Assembly: GCF_019097595.1 (NCBI RefSeq)
Contig: NC_080729.1
Location: 1,881,917-1,945,916 of the forward strand
DNA length: 64,000 nucleotides
From: Hemibagrus wyckioides
Taxonomy: Eukaryota; Chordata; Actinopteri; Siluriformes; Bagridae
Direction: 5' to 3'
Under the pieces are notes generated by a model. It ran no database searches, was not told the DNA's origin, and was given only the letters and a program-made list of their open reading frames with translations. Below are positions 47,531 to 61,345 of this stretch, in pieces (position 1 is the stretch's first letter; each line of letters begins with the position of its first letter). The position numbers were made by a program, and so were the translations under genes.

Positions 47531-49230
47531 TGAACCCGTCTCACAGATACCCCACAGCAAGCAATCACACGCAGAAATACACACATTCCACTCGTTTCCA
47601 TTTGTTCCTAATGAATTCCTAATTTGCTTAAAATATGAGCTGCAGCTCACAATGAATTTCAAGTAAAGAGAGAGAGCAGAAGAAAAAAAAAACACCTCAA
47701 CCTCTGTAGCTGGCTGTCGACTTCACATTCAAAACACGTTTAAGTCCGAGCCAACATTAATGCCATGTAGAAATGCCATGGGCGGCGAATTGTTTTCTTC
47801 CATTGGTTGCTTAGTAACCTCGGCACTGTAAGTGTGTGATTAGGTCCTCCTGAGCATCGAGCGAGAGCTTTCCGGATACTTAATGCATTCAAATACCAAT
47901 GCAGACGCCTCTGTTTATTTTCTCGTTAGATTTAATTGGGGCTGAGGTTTGCACCGGGACGACTCTTTGCACGAAACCTTGCACGGAGGAAATTGTTTGT
48001 TTTCAGTTGTGTAGAGCCATAAAAGCAGATCAGTTCTTTAAGATACAGAGCTGTGCATAAGCATTCACTCCCTTTCCCACATATTTCCTAGTCTAAAAAC
48101 CTGAACCTGAAGTGGATTTTATTAACAGGGGCTGAAAATACTCCTGAGCATCAAACAACTGCTTTTTTAAAAACTTTTAAAACATAAAAAAGAGCCACAA
48201 TTATTCGGCAGTGAGAGTGTGTATTATGACATGCGCTCACTATCTGCTGTCGATTTATTGCTGCTGCGATAAAAGATGGCCGGCGACAAAAACATGATGG
48301 TGTAATAAACTTCCACCAATAGGCACATAGCTACAGTACACGTGTAGTAGCGTTGAAGGAGAAACGGCAAGAGGCGAGTCACATGTATCTCTTGTAGGTT
48401 ATGTCTTGTGGGCGTGGCCTGTTCATTGATCCAATGAAAAGCATTAGTAGCAGCTACACATAGCTAGCAAAGCTAATTACGCAAATTAAATAACACACTA
48501 AGCAACGTTGTTTGGCTTCGTACTAGCTTTGTGTTCTGGTACGTTGTAATATTAGCAGTATTAGCTATAACAATCTCTTTAATAACTCTTTAAAACAAGT
48601 GTGTGTTTTAGTCGTGTGTTTTTCCCTCTGCTGGATAAACTTACACAGAATTTTACTGGTTGAGGATGAAATCTGAGCTGCTTTTTAGATGAACAAGCAC
48701 TTGGAGAACATCTCAGAGAGCAGAGATGGGTTTGATATAAACATTTACTTCGAAGATACAAACATTTTTGTATTTAGAAAAATACCGTTTTTTGTATTTT
48801 TGGAGCTTTTCTATGAATACATCACTCATAGTAGGCTAAAAAAAACACCAAAAATCCTTCTGAAACACTACAAATTCTTACAATGTCCTGAGTGTCTACT
48901 TTCATATGAGCCTCATATTAACCTCCACTGTTGAGTGGAACATGACAAAGACACTCAATCATCAACATGGACACAACAGAAAGCAGAACAAAAACTCCAT
49001 GTTTTAGCCTGAGGGGAAAAGAGTTAATCAGGCCAGATGATCTGGATGATCACGCTATCGTATTAGGACATAAGCAAAACATTCATTGTTCTAAAATCAC
49101 AGGTCTGTCGTAGGTTCCCCGTATAATCTGATATAAAGAACAGTGAGGATTTTATCAGGATCTTGTAGTGTGATGAGTAAGAAGTTTGAAAGATCATGCT
49201 CACTCTGTAAGTGGTGGAAAATCGATTAAC
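47531..49230. other. Intergenic stretch, no gene seen
   Basis: Unique sequence. 47850-47970 is compact and contains AATGCATTCAAATACCAATG and TTAGATTTAATTGGGG, which could belong to a conserved non-coding element. The rest shows no recognisable feature. Confidence 0.55.
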
Positions 49231-49236
49231 AATAAC

Positions 49237-49295
<59 letters not shown>

Positions 49296-49340
49296 TGATA
49301 ATAATAATAATGATAATACTAATAATGATAATAATAATTA
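49231..49340. repeat. (AAT)n microsatellite
   Basis: About 20 pure AAT units followed by AATGAT and AATACT variants. A plus-strand frame through it reads as an asparagine run and is not a gene. Confidence 0.97.
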
Positions 49341-51950
49341 CTGTCGTTTAGAGGCCCGGAGACAAGTCGTAGCTGATCGACATCCAACAAGATGCGGCAG
49401 TCGTAAACTCTGTGAATGTAAAATAGATGTTTTTTTCTTTATGTGTTGCCAAAACAGGATTCTCCGAGGAGTCTCAGTGGGGGAAACTGTAACAGCTTGA
49501 AAATATTACAAGCGGATGAAAGGACGGAGGATTGAGAACAGCTTGGCCCTCGAACTATTTGTTAAGAAAAGTTTGTTTTTCGTGGCCTTATCTGCATTTC
49601 AGATATTGCACATGGAAATCCCACCAGCTGCGTCCCACGCTGCGACTTTCCCCTCAGGAGATGTGCGTGGAGTGAAAAAGCCCAGAGCTGAACACAGCTT
49701 TATCCTCGACACGCTCGGGATCCCGGGGAGCGCTCGCTAGCACGCCGCCGCCGCGCTCGCGCCACATCCCGAGCTTTCTTTTGCCTTTTTGTTTTTTTTC
49801 TTCGCAACGAAAGGAATCATTTTGACAAAACGTGCCCCGTGGACAGGACAGGTCTAACATCTTTTCATATTATTATTCATTTATTCCTCTTATACCACAG
49901 TTTCATCAGTTTTTTTAATGACATCTTTGCTAATACTTTCTCCAAAACGCCAATCATATAACCATCTATGAAAACATTTATAACCTGCCATAACTTTCAC
50001 TTCACTCATCATCTCTTCCACCAAAGCTCAGGAAGTCAGGTGACCCCTTCTGTCCATAAATCGGATGAGTTTTCAATCCATTTCCACTCAGTGTCCCGGG
50101 CACAAGCCAGCTGTTGCTATAGAAACGATAACGGACCAGAAGGAGCGCATTAATATAAACCCACATAATAAAAGATTGAAATAAAACATCTGCTGTTTGC
50201 TAATGAAGGCGTCTCAATGGCGAGATTAGGGAAATAAAACGGATGTATGTTTCAAAAGATTCATCAGGAAATAAAATCAAAAGCAGAGAGCAGTTTTATC
50301 TCCACACCGTCCACAGTTGTCTTTTAACTGTTGTTTTTTTTCTCCTTTTTTGCTGCAAGGTTTTTTGTCATTTCGACAAAAAGCGCCCGAAGGACAGGTC
50401 TGGTGTGTAGAGACGCTTCAGGTTCATTTCCTGGAGGTCGGTTTATTATTTTTCTGACTTTACGGAGCAGAGTACAGTCAGAGTACGACCGTCCTAGCAC
50501 TCGTGTTGTTTATTCTTTGTAGCAGAACGACTCTTTATTTACACTCGTCTGTTTCTTTTGTCTCCTCGATGTGACCCGTCATTGCTTCCGAGCTATGTGT
50601 GTGTGTGTGTGACTTCAGGCAATAAAGCACTTCCTGTTTGAATAAATAAAGCATCTGACAGATGGAAATCATTCAGCGAGATCTGGATGGAGTAGTATTT
50701 TTTTAAGCGATTCAAGGCTAAGCGATGTCTTGATCAGACCTTTTGACCGACGTTTGAAGGACACAAATATTAGCCACAGGGGAGAATTGAAAGCGATGCT
50801 GCTGTAATTGCATTTTAGAGCGCAAAGAAATGGGATTTGAGGCTAAACACGAAACAGGAAAGCTCAGAGAAAAGTTTCCACGCTCACCTTTACCTGACAT
50901 TCACCTCGTGTTAGATGTACAGATGCACCACGAGTCCTAAATGCGATATAGAGCATTATGTATATGTAACGACGATCAGCTAGCATCTGGAGTCGAGTTC
51001 ACTCCACTTTATTTACACGATTATCTGAGATTGTAATATCTGCAATACAAACAAATCTAAAAAACGCTTAGCATGTGCTGGAGGAGGAATAACAGCGCTA
51101 GCACACGTGAGGGCGTAGTGTGTGCGTGTGCACACGTCGGGCATCGACGCTCTCTCGGGATCGGATTAGCATAGAAATCGAGTAAGAGTAATTTCACTCC
51201 TGCTCAAATTAGCGTGGAACATCGCGGTCTGGATGGCGTTCTGCTGGGATTAACGTACAGATGGTCAAAGGTGATTACATACCTTCATAAAGCTCACACA
51301 CACAAAGACACACACACACACACACATGCTGAGAGATTCATAAGAAACAGAATCATAATCAACCGAAGAGAGAATCTTTACAGATGAGCCACTGGAGGAA
51401 CAAACAGACACACAAACAGATTCCACATCAGAAAGAAATCTAAATCACAGAATGCTAACAGCACTAATGCTAATCATGAAAAATAATCCAATAATATTCA
51501 TCATCTGACTCGTGCAGCCTTTCAAGCAGGACAACAGATGCGTCTCTGCTGATCATGGACGTATTTCCTGGTTCACGATTAAAGCCACGCAGACGACAGA
51601 ACACCGCGAGCTGGAACTCGAGCGACGAGACGTTCCTCAGTTCAGGATAAATAAAAAGAGCGAATTGCTGCAAAAATTAAGGAATCCATCTCAGGAGGGT
51701 AACAGCAGCTCTGGCGTTTTTCCTCCAGCAGCACATCATGATTTTGTCACGTTTCATAATGTAACCAATAAGAACGTCAGCATGATTGGTGTGAAGATAG
51801 TGAAGCGTTAGCTATTAGTAATCTTAGCGTAGCTTACTGCCCTTACAGAAGTCAAAGACTGCATGGACTAGAACCATCCTCATGACTCATGACTGTATGT
51901 GTGTGTGTGTGTATTTCTTTTACTGTGTCCTTTGTGTTTAGAAAAATATA
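49341..51950. other. Intergenic stretch, no gene seen
   Basis: Contains a short CpG-rich patch at about 49700-49770 (CACGCCGCCGCCGCGCTCGCGCC is split by no repeat), MITE-like copy G (49870-50165), and small TG/CA microsatellites near 50597, 51296 and 51896. No coding region. Confidence 0.6.
49870..50165 (+). mobile_element. Dispersed MITE-like element, copy G
   Basis: Contains ATTCCTCTTATACCACAG, GCTGTTGCTATAGAAACGAT and GCGCATTAATATAAACCC in family order; truncated before the TGACCAATCAG end. Confidence 0.55.
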
Positions 51951-51954
51951 CAAA

Positions 51955-52865
51955 GGACGCAAATACTAGCTAGCAAGTCGAAAGCTACGTTTTTAAAAAT
52001 AGTAAAACGTTCCACGTATGTGGAAACATGACTCTGTAGCTGAATCATGAACTGGTTTAAATATTTCATGTTTTTTTATTCGAAGGAAATGTTAATGAAG
52101 TCGTAGAGTCGAAGTTTCTCTGAAACTGTGTACAAATTTCATGGATTTGTGAGGAAAGTTTCAAATAGATTTCTGTTATATTCAGATTCTCAAAAAAGAA
52201 AAATGATCCGTTGAGCCACCGATTCTGTGGCTGAAGATTCAAGATTTTTTCGCTTGTAGCGAAAGTGAGAGTCGACCTGCTCCAGCTTAGTCTGTGTGAA
52301 TAAATAAATAATAAATAAAATGAAATCTAAAAATAAATAAGAAATAAAAAGCTGAAGAATCTGTACCAGAATCTGTGCTTGCTTGCTTTTGCTTAATCTC
52401 TGCATCTAGCTGAAGCTCAGAACTGGAATTTGATTTGAAGTCAAATTTTTCTTAAACCTGTTTATTTATAAATAAAGAAATTTAGGTTTAAAGTTTAAAA
52501 GATTTCATGTGAAGTTCAGACTAAATTTCTAATTTCTGGTCGCTCGACCTCTCGGATCGTCTACCAGTCCTGTCCGGAGTAGGAACCACGGTTATGGTGA
52601 CATCTGGGATTCCGTCAGTAAGCGTCTCATGTCAGAAATTTTACTAGCTAGCAAATGGAAAGTTATTCAAAATATTAGTCACTCTAATATTAGCCGTGGC
52701 TCTGCAGCTGAATCATGAACAGATTTAAATATTTCATGTTTTTATTTGAATAAAATCTGCATCCGTGTGCCCTGTCGCTGGACCTCTCAGAATCCTGTCC
52801 GGAGTGGGAACTGTGGTTACGGTGATGTCTGAGATTTACCGAGGAATTAAACACTGATTCTCTGT
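51955..52865. repeat. Decayed two-copy tandem duplication, offset about 670-680 bp
   Basis: ACTAGCTAGCAAGTCGAAAG (51966) pairs with ACTAGCTAGCAAATGGAAAG (52644), and GTAGCTGAATCATGAACTGG pairs with GCAGCTGAATCATGAACAGA. A shorter repeat pairs CCTGTCCGGAGTAGGAACCA (52569) with CCTGTCCGGAGTGGGAACTG (52795). Confidence 0.7.
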
Positions 52866-53449
52866 AACATCATGCTAGTCTCCAGTCTTCAGAAAAAAGT
52901 GTGTGTTCTACATCTTTCCCTTATTTAAGGCTGTAGTTAATCAGATTTCCCGAGCAGCTGTGACTGGATATTATCTCGATCCTGAACGTCTTCTCTTTCT
53001 TCAGAGTGATGAACGTGTCGTTCAAACCCACAGCGACAGACGAGTTCTATTTAAACGCTCTGCTAATATAGCTGACGCACTCTTCCCTGTCTCTTCCCAC
53101 CTGGAGAATCGTGGTGTAAACTGGTACAGAGATGCTGATTCCACTTCGCTATCAGAAGCCATGAGGTAATTGGTGGAGAGAGAGAATTCCAGCGGAGAGA
53201 GAGAGAGTGAAGTGAGCGAGGTGAGTTCGGCTTCGCTCTTCATTTTGTTTCCTCACCAGCTTTAATTTCCTCAACGACAACAAAAAATAAATAAATAAAT
53301 AAAAAAGAGTAGTTCTTATTCCAGGAAAATAAGAAAGTGTGACTAAGTGCCAAGTGTCTGGGACAAGAAGAGTCTGGGTTATTAGGTATTTTTTCTTTCG
53401 TATATTTACCTTCGCTCGACAACATCACTGAGGTTTTTGTGTCTGTTTT

Positions 53450-54190
53450 CATTAAACAGAAAGAAATAAAATTCCTAAGGAACTTTTACAAATCAAGCTT
53501 TTAATGCTACTCTTTATAAATTCCACTTCCTGTTAGCATAAATGCAGGTGATCTTTCAGAATCTCCAGGTTTTAAACTCAAGCTTGTGTTAAACCTCAAA
53601 AAATAAAAAATAAAATAAAAATCTGGGATAGAAAATAAGAGCAGAAGAAGGAATTAGCATTTCTGTTTCAGCCAAACTCCACCTGATTGGATTATTATTA
53701 TTATTGTTTTAGTATTATTTAATTTTATTTATTTATTTGTTCATTTGTATATTTATCTTCAGACAAACAGAAACGAAATCGAAACCTTTTTGGCTTTTTT
53801 CAAAAAGCCATTTTAACGCTCCTCATTATAAATCTCACTCCCTCCTTCAACTGATTAATACACCGAACTAGCTAACATTTTCTTAGCTACTATTTTTCCT
53901 GAACATGATGCTGGTCTGTCTTCAGGTGGACGTCTAGCGTCTGTTTCTTCTCTTCTAAGCATGCTCTTTAGGCCATAGAGAAACATCAGAAACACTAGAA
54001 AAATAACATCAGTATCAGTAACACATGGGGAAGGTTTAACGTGTTTAGAATCGAGTTCCGCAGCTGATTAAGTTGACTTGAGTATTTTTAATCGTGTTAA
54101 TTCCACTGAGATTTATACACATGTACTTGCTAAACCTGAAAAAATCCGGGGATAGAAGATAAGGAGTGAAGAAGGACTTTGTGTGTAACT
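53450..54190. repeat. Decayed tandem duplication, offsets about 300 and 550 bp
   Basis: AAACAGAAAGAAATAAAATT (53454) pairs with AAACAGAAACGAAATCGAAA (53764), each followed by a TTATAAAT-x-CACT passage. CTGGGATAGAAAATAAGAG (53624) pairs with CGGGGATAGAAGATAAGGAG (54148). Confidence 0.55.
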
Positions 54191-54199
54191 GAGACTCCC

Positions 54200-55100
54200 T
54201 GCATGTGTAACTGCATGTGTAGCTGTCAAGTCTATAATTTGTGTCCGATATCTGAATACCGACGTGTGGAAATTCAGGATTTAATTCATGCTACGTTAGT
54301 TGTGAAGGTCATATGGTCAAATCCCAGGACCACAAAATCCACAGGTCCGCTCATCGAGTAGAACCGACGATCCATCAAAAAATAAATCTCACTGCAGGAC
54401 ACAAACAAACGGCGAGTTTCTTCTTCTCGGAATCTCAGAGCTGAATTTCTTTTATCGTTCAGGTTGCAGGTGAGAGATGATAACATGTCAGCATCGCTGC
54501 TCCGAGAACGCTTTGTTCTGGATATTGACAAACATTCTGGGATCGAAGTCAATTATACCTTGTGCATTAACCATATACAGACACACACACACACAGCATC
54601 TCTGACACCACATTGACTTGAGCCAGTTGCTTCTTTTTCCCTTCTTATTGTGCTTCACAAATTGCTTGGAGACAGAGAGCCAGTCAATTAGCTACATCAC
54701 ACACACACACACACACACAGCGACGATGAGGATATTTCACATGTAATGAGATGTGTTCCCTCACACACCTGCAGTCACACAGCCGCTGTGTAAACCCCTG
54801 CGAGAGTAAAACATGGCTCCTGAGGCATCAAGCTAAAAATACACACGTCTGTCACAGAGACAGCGAATCGGATGACATGGAGGAAAAGTGCACTGGTTAA
54901 AGGATGTGAGGAAGAGGAAGTGCGGAATGTAGTACTTCATCCAGCCTTAAAGCATCACAGTGGTATTTAGCAAAGCTTTAAACCTTCAAATGAGGTAGCA
55001 GGGATCACAAAGCAGCCACACGGCCTCCAAAACGTGTCAAAAGCCCGAGGAGCCATGAAGGAATGAAAGGTAACAGAAAACGGATAAAAAATTAAAAGCA
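54200..55100. other. Intergenic stretch, no gene seen
   Basis: Contains CA microsatellites near 54582-54596 and 54699-54718; otherwise unremarkable unique sequence. Confidence 0.6.
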
Positions 55101-55124
55101 AAAAGCTCCTCTGTTTTGAAGTTA

Positions 55125-55290
55125 CAGCTTCACTTCTGATACTGAGACTGGAGACTCCTTCCATAAATGTTAGAAAAAACAACAAGAAAAAAACAGAAAG
55201 CTTCAACATCATCCGAACGAGCTGTTGCTATGGAAACGATATCGTATGACAGCGAGAGCATTAATGATGACCATCAGAGCAACACTTATT
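55125..55290 (+). mobile_element. Dispersed MITE-like element, copy H
   Basis: Contains ACTGGAGACTCCTTCCATAA, GCTGTTGCTATGGAAACGAT and GCGAGAGCATTAATGATG in family order. Confidence 0.6.
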
Positions 55291-57575
55291 GAATTCGCTA
55301 CAGTTTATCATTTAAAAAAAAGAAAAAGCATTTTCATCCTTTTTGTCTTGACCACATTTTTTAAATTTTAATCCCAGACCGAGTCGAGACGAAACGGATC
55401 CGAGATCGCGAGCAGGCGAGGGAGACGACAGCGGAGTCTGATTTATTTCGAGAAAATCAACCACATTAACCAAAATCTCTGAGTGCGCAATCAATAATTT
55501 AGATCTCATCAATTATGAAAAACTCATATCATTTCACTGGATGATTTTTTTCCCCTCAAACAAAATTACACACTCAGGACACACACTGGAGTGTGAAGCG
55601 GAAAAGACGATGCAGATCCGACTCCGGGAATCCGATGCCGCTCGGTTCTGTGCGTTAAAACCTCGAGGCCAGAGAACTTGATGTACTTTTCTTTCTTTAA
55701 ACTCTGAGGAATTAACAAACTTTGTACAAAAGTTAAACTCAGAACAGAGCTTGGACTCGGTTCCTGATTTGTCCCTTTAATCTGGATAATCAATAACTAT
55801 TGGTAGAACCTTACAACTGAATGTGTTTGTGCATCAGTTCTGAGTAGAACCCTTAAAGAACCCTTAAAGATCAGTATAGTGACAGGTTCAAGCTATTAAG
55901 AAGAACATAAAGAGTCTGAACCAAACACTTCCCTTAACACACACTCTGAAAGAAAGGGTTCTTTTGGGGACCTGTGGATAATTAATGGTTCTCAGATTCA
56001 ACTAAAGGGCTTTTTTATGTTGATAAACGTAACTAAAAACGGATAAAAATCATTATATATTTGTTTATCACTGATTATTTTCCTGTAACAGCACAACACT
56101 GAGAGATTTACTTCTTTAGACACAGACTCTTTTATTTATTTATTTTTTGGTGCATTCTTGAAGAACACAACGTGTCTTTGTGAAACTTTGATGGTTTCAG
56201 AGTTTTGGACTTAAAAAGCATCATCTCAGCCTTTAAATGCACAGTAAAAATTTCTGTCATCTTTTGAAATAAATTCCAATATCTAAAGCTTTTTTTTTTT
56301 CTCTCTAAGCAAAAAATCATGCGTTCAGGCTTTAACATAAACAAACATCGTAAACACATGAAATTCCGCTGCACCTGCTGTTTAAACCTTGTGCTAATCC
56401 CAGAGCGGCGGACTGCCTGAGTTATTTAAAGTCGCATTGACTCAAAAAAAAAAAACCCAATAATAAAACACATAGCAAGAATAGTTTTTAAGATCTGGAA
56501 CATTTCAAGAATGAAGAATGAATTTGTAGCGATTATATCCTTCAGCGCCGGCGGACATCGTCTCGCTCACACTTTCACACAAGTGACTGCGGAGCCAATT
56601 AGCAGGAACTCATGTAGGCGTCGCGCGGTATACACTCAGCCATTTCCTGTGCAGCTCCTCTACACGGCGGGAGGCTTCTAAACGAGGAGGCAGCTCTGAC
56701 CTTTTTTTCTCTCCTGTCGAGGAGTTTTCTTTCTGGAGCCCTCAGGGTCTCGGGCGGCTAATCAAACGTCTGCGGTGAAAGAGAAAAAAAAGCATGTGTG
56801 TCTTTCTGCAGCCGTCATCTTCCAGTCTACTACGCTAATAATCTCGCCCCGGCGGCGACGCCCGCACCAAATTCATTACGCCGTCTTTTTTTTTTTCATA
56901 TGGTGCTGTACTTTTTTTTAGACCACACACACACACACACACACACAGACACACACACACATTAACGCTCTCACACTTCTGTTAACTGCAATCGTTCTTC
57001 ATATCTCCAACTACATCTCCATCTCTGGCTGAATTATGCATGCTGCTTCCATCACTCACACTCTTCTAAAGCCGTCTTCTACTGGCAATTAGCGTTCCTG
57101 AGAAGCAGCAGCAGCACAGAAGCTTCTGGGAAAATAAAAGGAGTTTCAAATAAAAAGACAGAAAAAAAGAAAATGATGCTCTTATGGCAACTTTTTACGC
57201 TTCTGTTGCTTATCATGAGAACACGCTGGTCCCTGAGACAGAACACGCTTCAGAACCGGCGACGGCTTGTACGGTACATCGGAAACAATGCTGTGGACTG
57301 TGGACTATGAATTCTTATAGAAATCTGTGATGTGATTAGCTTGATGCGTTATTGTCGCGTAAATGACCATATAATTTACCAAATACGTCATGTTTCTAAA
57401 AATGGGACAAAGAAAAGAAAGCTCTGTTATTACATCACAATATATAAGAGCCAATGAGGATCCAGTATGCAAATACAAGTCATTAGTTATGTATGTATTC
57501 GTGTATATATTACATATATATTACAGAGTTCCCTAAACTGTCTTTTTCCTTCACCAGTCTTTTTTTTAAAAATAA
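55291..57575. other. Intergenic stretch, no gene seen
   Basis: 55800-56030 is another AGAACC/GGTTCT-rich segment. 56540-56900 is compact and relatively CpG-rich. A CA microsatellite lies at about 56925-56960. No coding region. Confidence 0.6.
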
Positions 57576-57765
57576 AACAAAATTGCTGCTTGTCATGTTA
57601 CTGAGGAACTGAAAACATGACCGTTAACACCGGAGAACTTGCTGTTACTATAGAAACGGTGACGTGTTAGAACAGACACGTGATGTGACTCCTGTTAGAT
57701 ACTGTATAGAAAACAAATCAAAGACTTTCCATCTGACCAATCAGAGTCCAGCGCTGTGGGATAAT
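57576..57765 (+). mobile_element. Dispersed MITE-like element, copy I
   Basis: Contains CTTGTCATGTTACTGAGG, CTTGCTGTTACTATAGAAAC, and ends CTGACCAATCAGAGTCCAGC. Confidence 0.6.
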
Positions 57766-60185
57766 TATCTTAATGAGCTTTGCTAGCGACTACATCACTT
57801 TGAGTGTTATTCTGATCAACAGGGAAAAAGGAATGCCTTCCCACACACACACACACACACACAGCAGGATTATGATACATTCTTGGCCTCCTTCCCACAG
57901 ACTGCTATGGAACTGTCAAGATTCCAGCTCTCGCTCTCGCAGCCGACGATCACAGCTCCAACACTGGTGTAAATGGTGGTGAAATCTCGTCTGTTATCAG
58001 AAGTGGGTCATGGTGCCTCTGGTTCAGGTGTCTCTACCACCAGCTTGGTGTTGTACATCCTCAGCAGGTGAGCATCATTGCCTCGGGTGCTTTTGGACGC
58101 TCTTGATTCCGCTCATCAGGTTGCTCCTAGTGAAAAAACTCTGCCAGTTGGATGGAAGAAAACAGATTCTGGCAACGGCAATGACGCGTGTAAAAGACCT
58201 TCATCAAAAACTGCAGAGGTGAACCAACGTATTTAGCCCTCCTGTTGTTGTTTGTGTGTTTTTCGGTTGTGAGTGCAGATTATACACTCAGGCGTGCAGG
58301 TCGTAAAACCTCAAAAAAAATCGATATTCAGGGTGAACGGCATGGTTTAATGGTGTGCTGTAAGTGGAAAAAAAACACAACAAAACTCAAACATTCAGAA
58401 ACCCCCATAGTAAACACGTCAACCAATCAGAAAACGCAACATCAAGGACCGCCCCTTTCTGTACTAGCCTAATACTTATGACTTTATTTTTTTTTAACTT
58501 TTTGTGGTTTTTTTCTACTTTTCAGAATTTTAAAGAAATAAGCGTCTCTTCACATTTTCATTTGTTGACCTAAGAGGCCACGCCTACTTGTTTTTACTAT
58601 TGGCTGAAGTCAAAGCTCACCTAGACAAAGAAAACATCTCACATCATTTCCACTTCAGTAAACTGGCTTTTCGTCAGAGAGAAAATGATTCACCTTTGAT
58701 CTGACTGATGCAATATCTGAAAAATCTGAAAAGCTTCATGTTCATGTGTATCGCCATAGCAACTAGGGAAATTCTTCAACTGTAAATGGGTTTAATGTAC
58801 TGTACGGTATCTGAGGCATGTGACGGCATCAGACTAATTCACTGCAGGATTTTTCGGTATGGAGACAAGCCAGGATCGGGATTTTCTTTTTTTATTAAAG
58901 CATGCAATCATTACAAAAATGTAAGATTATTTCACAAATTAAAAAATATTTAAATATACACATACCTGATCTTCCAATTTAATGCACAGATGTTGAAAAA
59001 CTCCCTGTATAATATTATATAGATTAATATTTTATTTTCCTCACCTTGAATTTTAAAAGCCATCAAAATTTAGCCATATGGGATTGGACATCCGCTGGGG
59101 AGGCAGCATCTGGTGGGAGTCTCTGAAGTTTCAAGAGGATTTTATTTATTTATTAATTTTTAATGCCTGAGGGAAATTTGGAGACTTCCACTAACTACAG
59201 AACAGTGGCTTCGCTTGTCAGGTTACTTTCTCAATTATTTTTAATGAAGGTTTTTTTTTCCAGAATGTTTTACAAAATACTGCTGTTGGTGCAGCTTCCA
59301 TAACTCAACAAACGCCACCGCTAGCCGGTGATCCATGAAGGAAAACGCAGCCAAGGACAGTCGATTACTTTTTATTTAACTATAATTAAATGGTAAAATT
59401 TAGTTTTACAAATTTGGTCAAAATTGCACATAATATGTTAAATGCCACTCTATAAGATGACGAACCAAATCATGACTGGAAACATTTTCATGATGTGAAA
59501 GAAAAAAAAAAAAAGATGTAGCAGTTCATTGGAGAATGTTTGTGCTAGCCTCAGGAATGATTTTAATACATTAAACATTCCAAAGTGTTAATCAAATGTA
59601 CATTTATTCCACTCTTATGAGCACAGAGTACTGTCTATACCTCAGTCTCAAGCTAAGAGCATCTGATGGTTGTCGTTTCTCGCTTCTATGTAAAGATATC
59701 GCATAAAACCTCTGAAATCATCTGACATGTCATAAAAAATTGATGAAACGCTCGTATTTACAGCAATACATGCTATCTCCATCACATTCTGAAAGGGCGT
59801 GGTCTGAAGGGGATACAAATTTTTGCACTCCACTTAAACCAAGTGATATCATGGTTCATTGGTGTATCCAGTGTAATATCAGGGATTTCCTTTCATCTAG
59901 TGGATTTGTTTTATTATTATTATTTTACTACACTCATGTTACAGCAGTTGGTGGCAGGTAATGTTCCAATTAGTGAGTTTTAGTGGCGGCTGAATCCACC
60001 GTCCGTCTTTTAATCTCCAGATGCCTTCAAAATACTCCACGTCCTTCAACCTGGGAGGAGAAAAAAACCCCAAAACATTCAGTGTTTGTCACGCTAATTT
60101 GTCAGATGAGAGAGATGTGAAGACGATGTTATGATGGCTTAATGGCCTGTTACATCATCTTTACTTTGACTGGAAAGTGCAGAGA
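57766..60185. other. Intergenic stretch, no gene seen
   Basis: A/T-rich with a CA microsatellite near 57842-57862 and homopolymer runs. Open frames of 60-75 codons carry no recognisable domain. Confidence 0.6.
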
Positions 60186-60189
60186 TGAG

Positions 60190-60260
60190 AGGAATTCTGG
60201 ATTCTGATTGGTCAGGAGGTGATGATAGGGGAGGGGGGGGTGTTTATAGCTGCTATCATA
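60190..60260 (-). mobile_element. Dispersed MITE-like element, copy J (fragment, inverted)
   Basis: GGATTCTGATTGGTCAGGAG is the inverted family end; followed by a G run and GCTGCTATCATAGAAGTG. Confidence 0.45.
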
Positions 60261-60549
60261 GAAGTGAGAACAGGAATAAGTTTGCATCTCAGATGTTCCA
60301 CCACCCATATGAGTGTTTTACATTCATACGTGTTGCAGTCATTTTTTTACTATAATATTCTGGAGGATTCATGTAACACTTTAACTTTTGAGATTGAAAA
60401 ATCAATTAAATATGATTTATTTAATTCATAATTTAGCAATTTAATAATATTTATTTGTTGATTGATTGATTGATTTTATTTTTTTTTTCAATTATTATTA
60501 TGATTTTTTTTGGTATTCTGTACAAAAGCCTTGGAGGTGTGCACATTAT

Positions 60550-61345
60550 TTCATCATTTTATTTTATACAATATTTTGACTTATTACCTCATTTTATATA
60601 ACTTAGTATTCTCATTATTCTTTTCTAAGTATCTCATTAGTTTGACGTAGTATTATTATTTTGACTTAGTATCTCATTATTTTTTTTATTGTTTTTAGAT
60701 AATACTTTGATTTACAAAGTTGTTTTGATTTAGTACGTCATGTTCCTCATTTTTTAACTTAGTATCTCGTTTATAATTTAGAATCTCATTACTTCGTCTA
60801 AGTATCACATAGTTCTGATTCATCATCACATTTTAATTTAGTATCTCAGTATTTCAACTTAATGCCTCATGGATCTGTGCTATTATCTCATTTTTAATTT
60901 AGTATCTTATTATTTCGACTTGGTATTTCATGGTTCAGATTTATTATCTAATTTTTTCATTTGGTATCTCGACATATCTCAGAATTCTGTGCTACTATCT
61001 CATATTTAAGTGAGTATCTCATTATTTTGACTTAGTAACTTATAGTTCTGGTTTATCATCTCATTTATAAGTTAGTGTCTCATTTTGAATTTAGCATCTT
61101 ATTATTTTGAGTTTCTATTGGTTCTGATTTATTATCTCAGTTTTTAAGTTAGATATCACATGGTTGTAAGTATCTCATTTTTTGTTATAGGACCTATTGT
61201 TTAGACTTAATAACTGGTTGGTTTGAATATCTTGTTATTCTTTAGTTAGTATCTCATTGTTCTGACAGACTTTTGTCTGGATATCTCATTATTTCATGTA
61301 ACTATTGCATTGTGTCAGTTTTTGTTTCAATGACTAAGACCTTAG
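60550..61345. repeat. Decayed tandem repeat, TTAGTATCTCATT motif
   Basis: TTAGTATCTCATTATTTTGA-like units recur roughly every 25-45 bp (for example 60640, 60660, 60758, 60838, 60900, 61010, 61075 and 61248), alternating with GGTTCTGATTTATTATCTC. At least 20 recognisable, heavily diverged copies. A/T-rich, non-coding. Confidence 0.85.
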
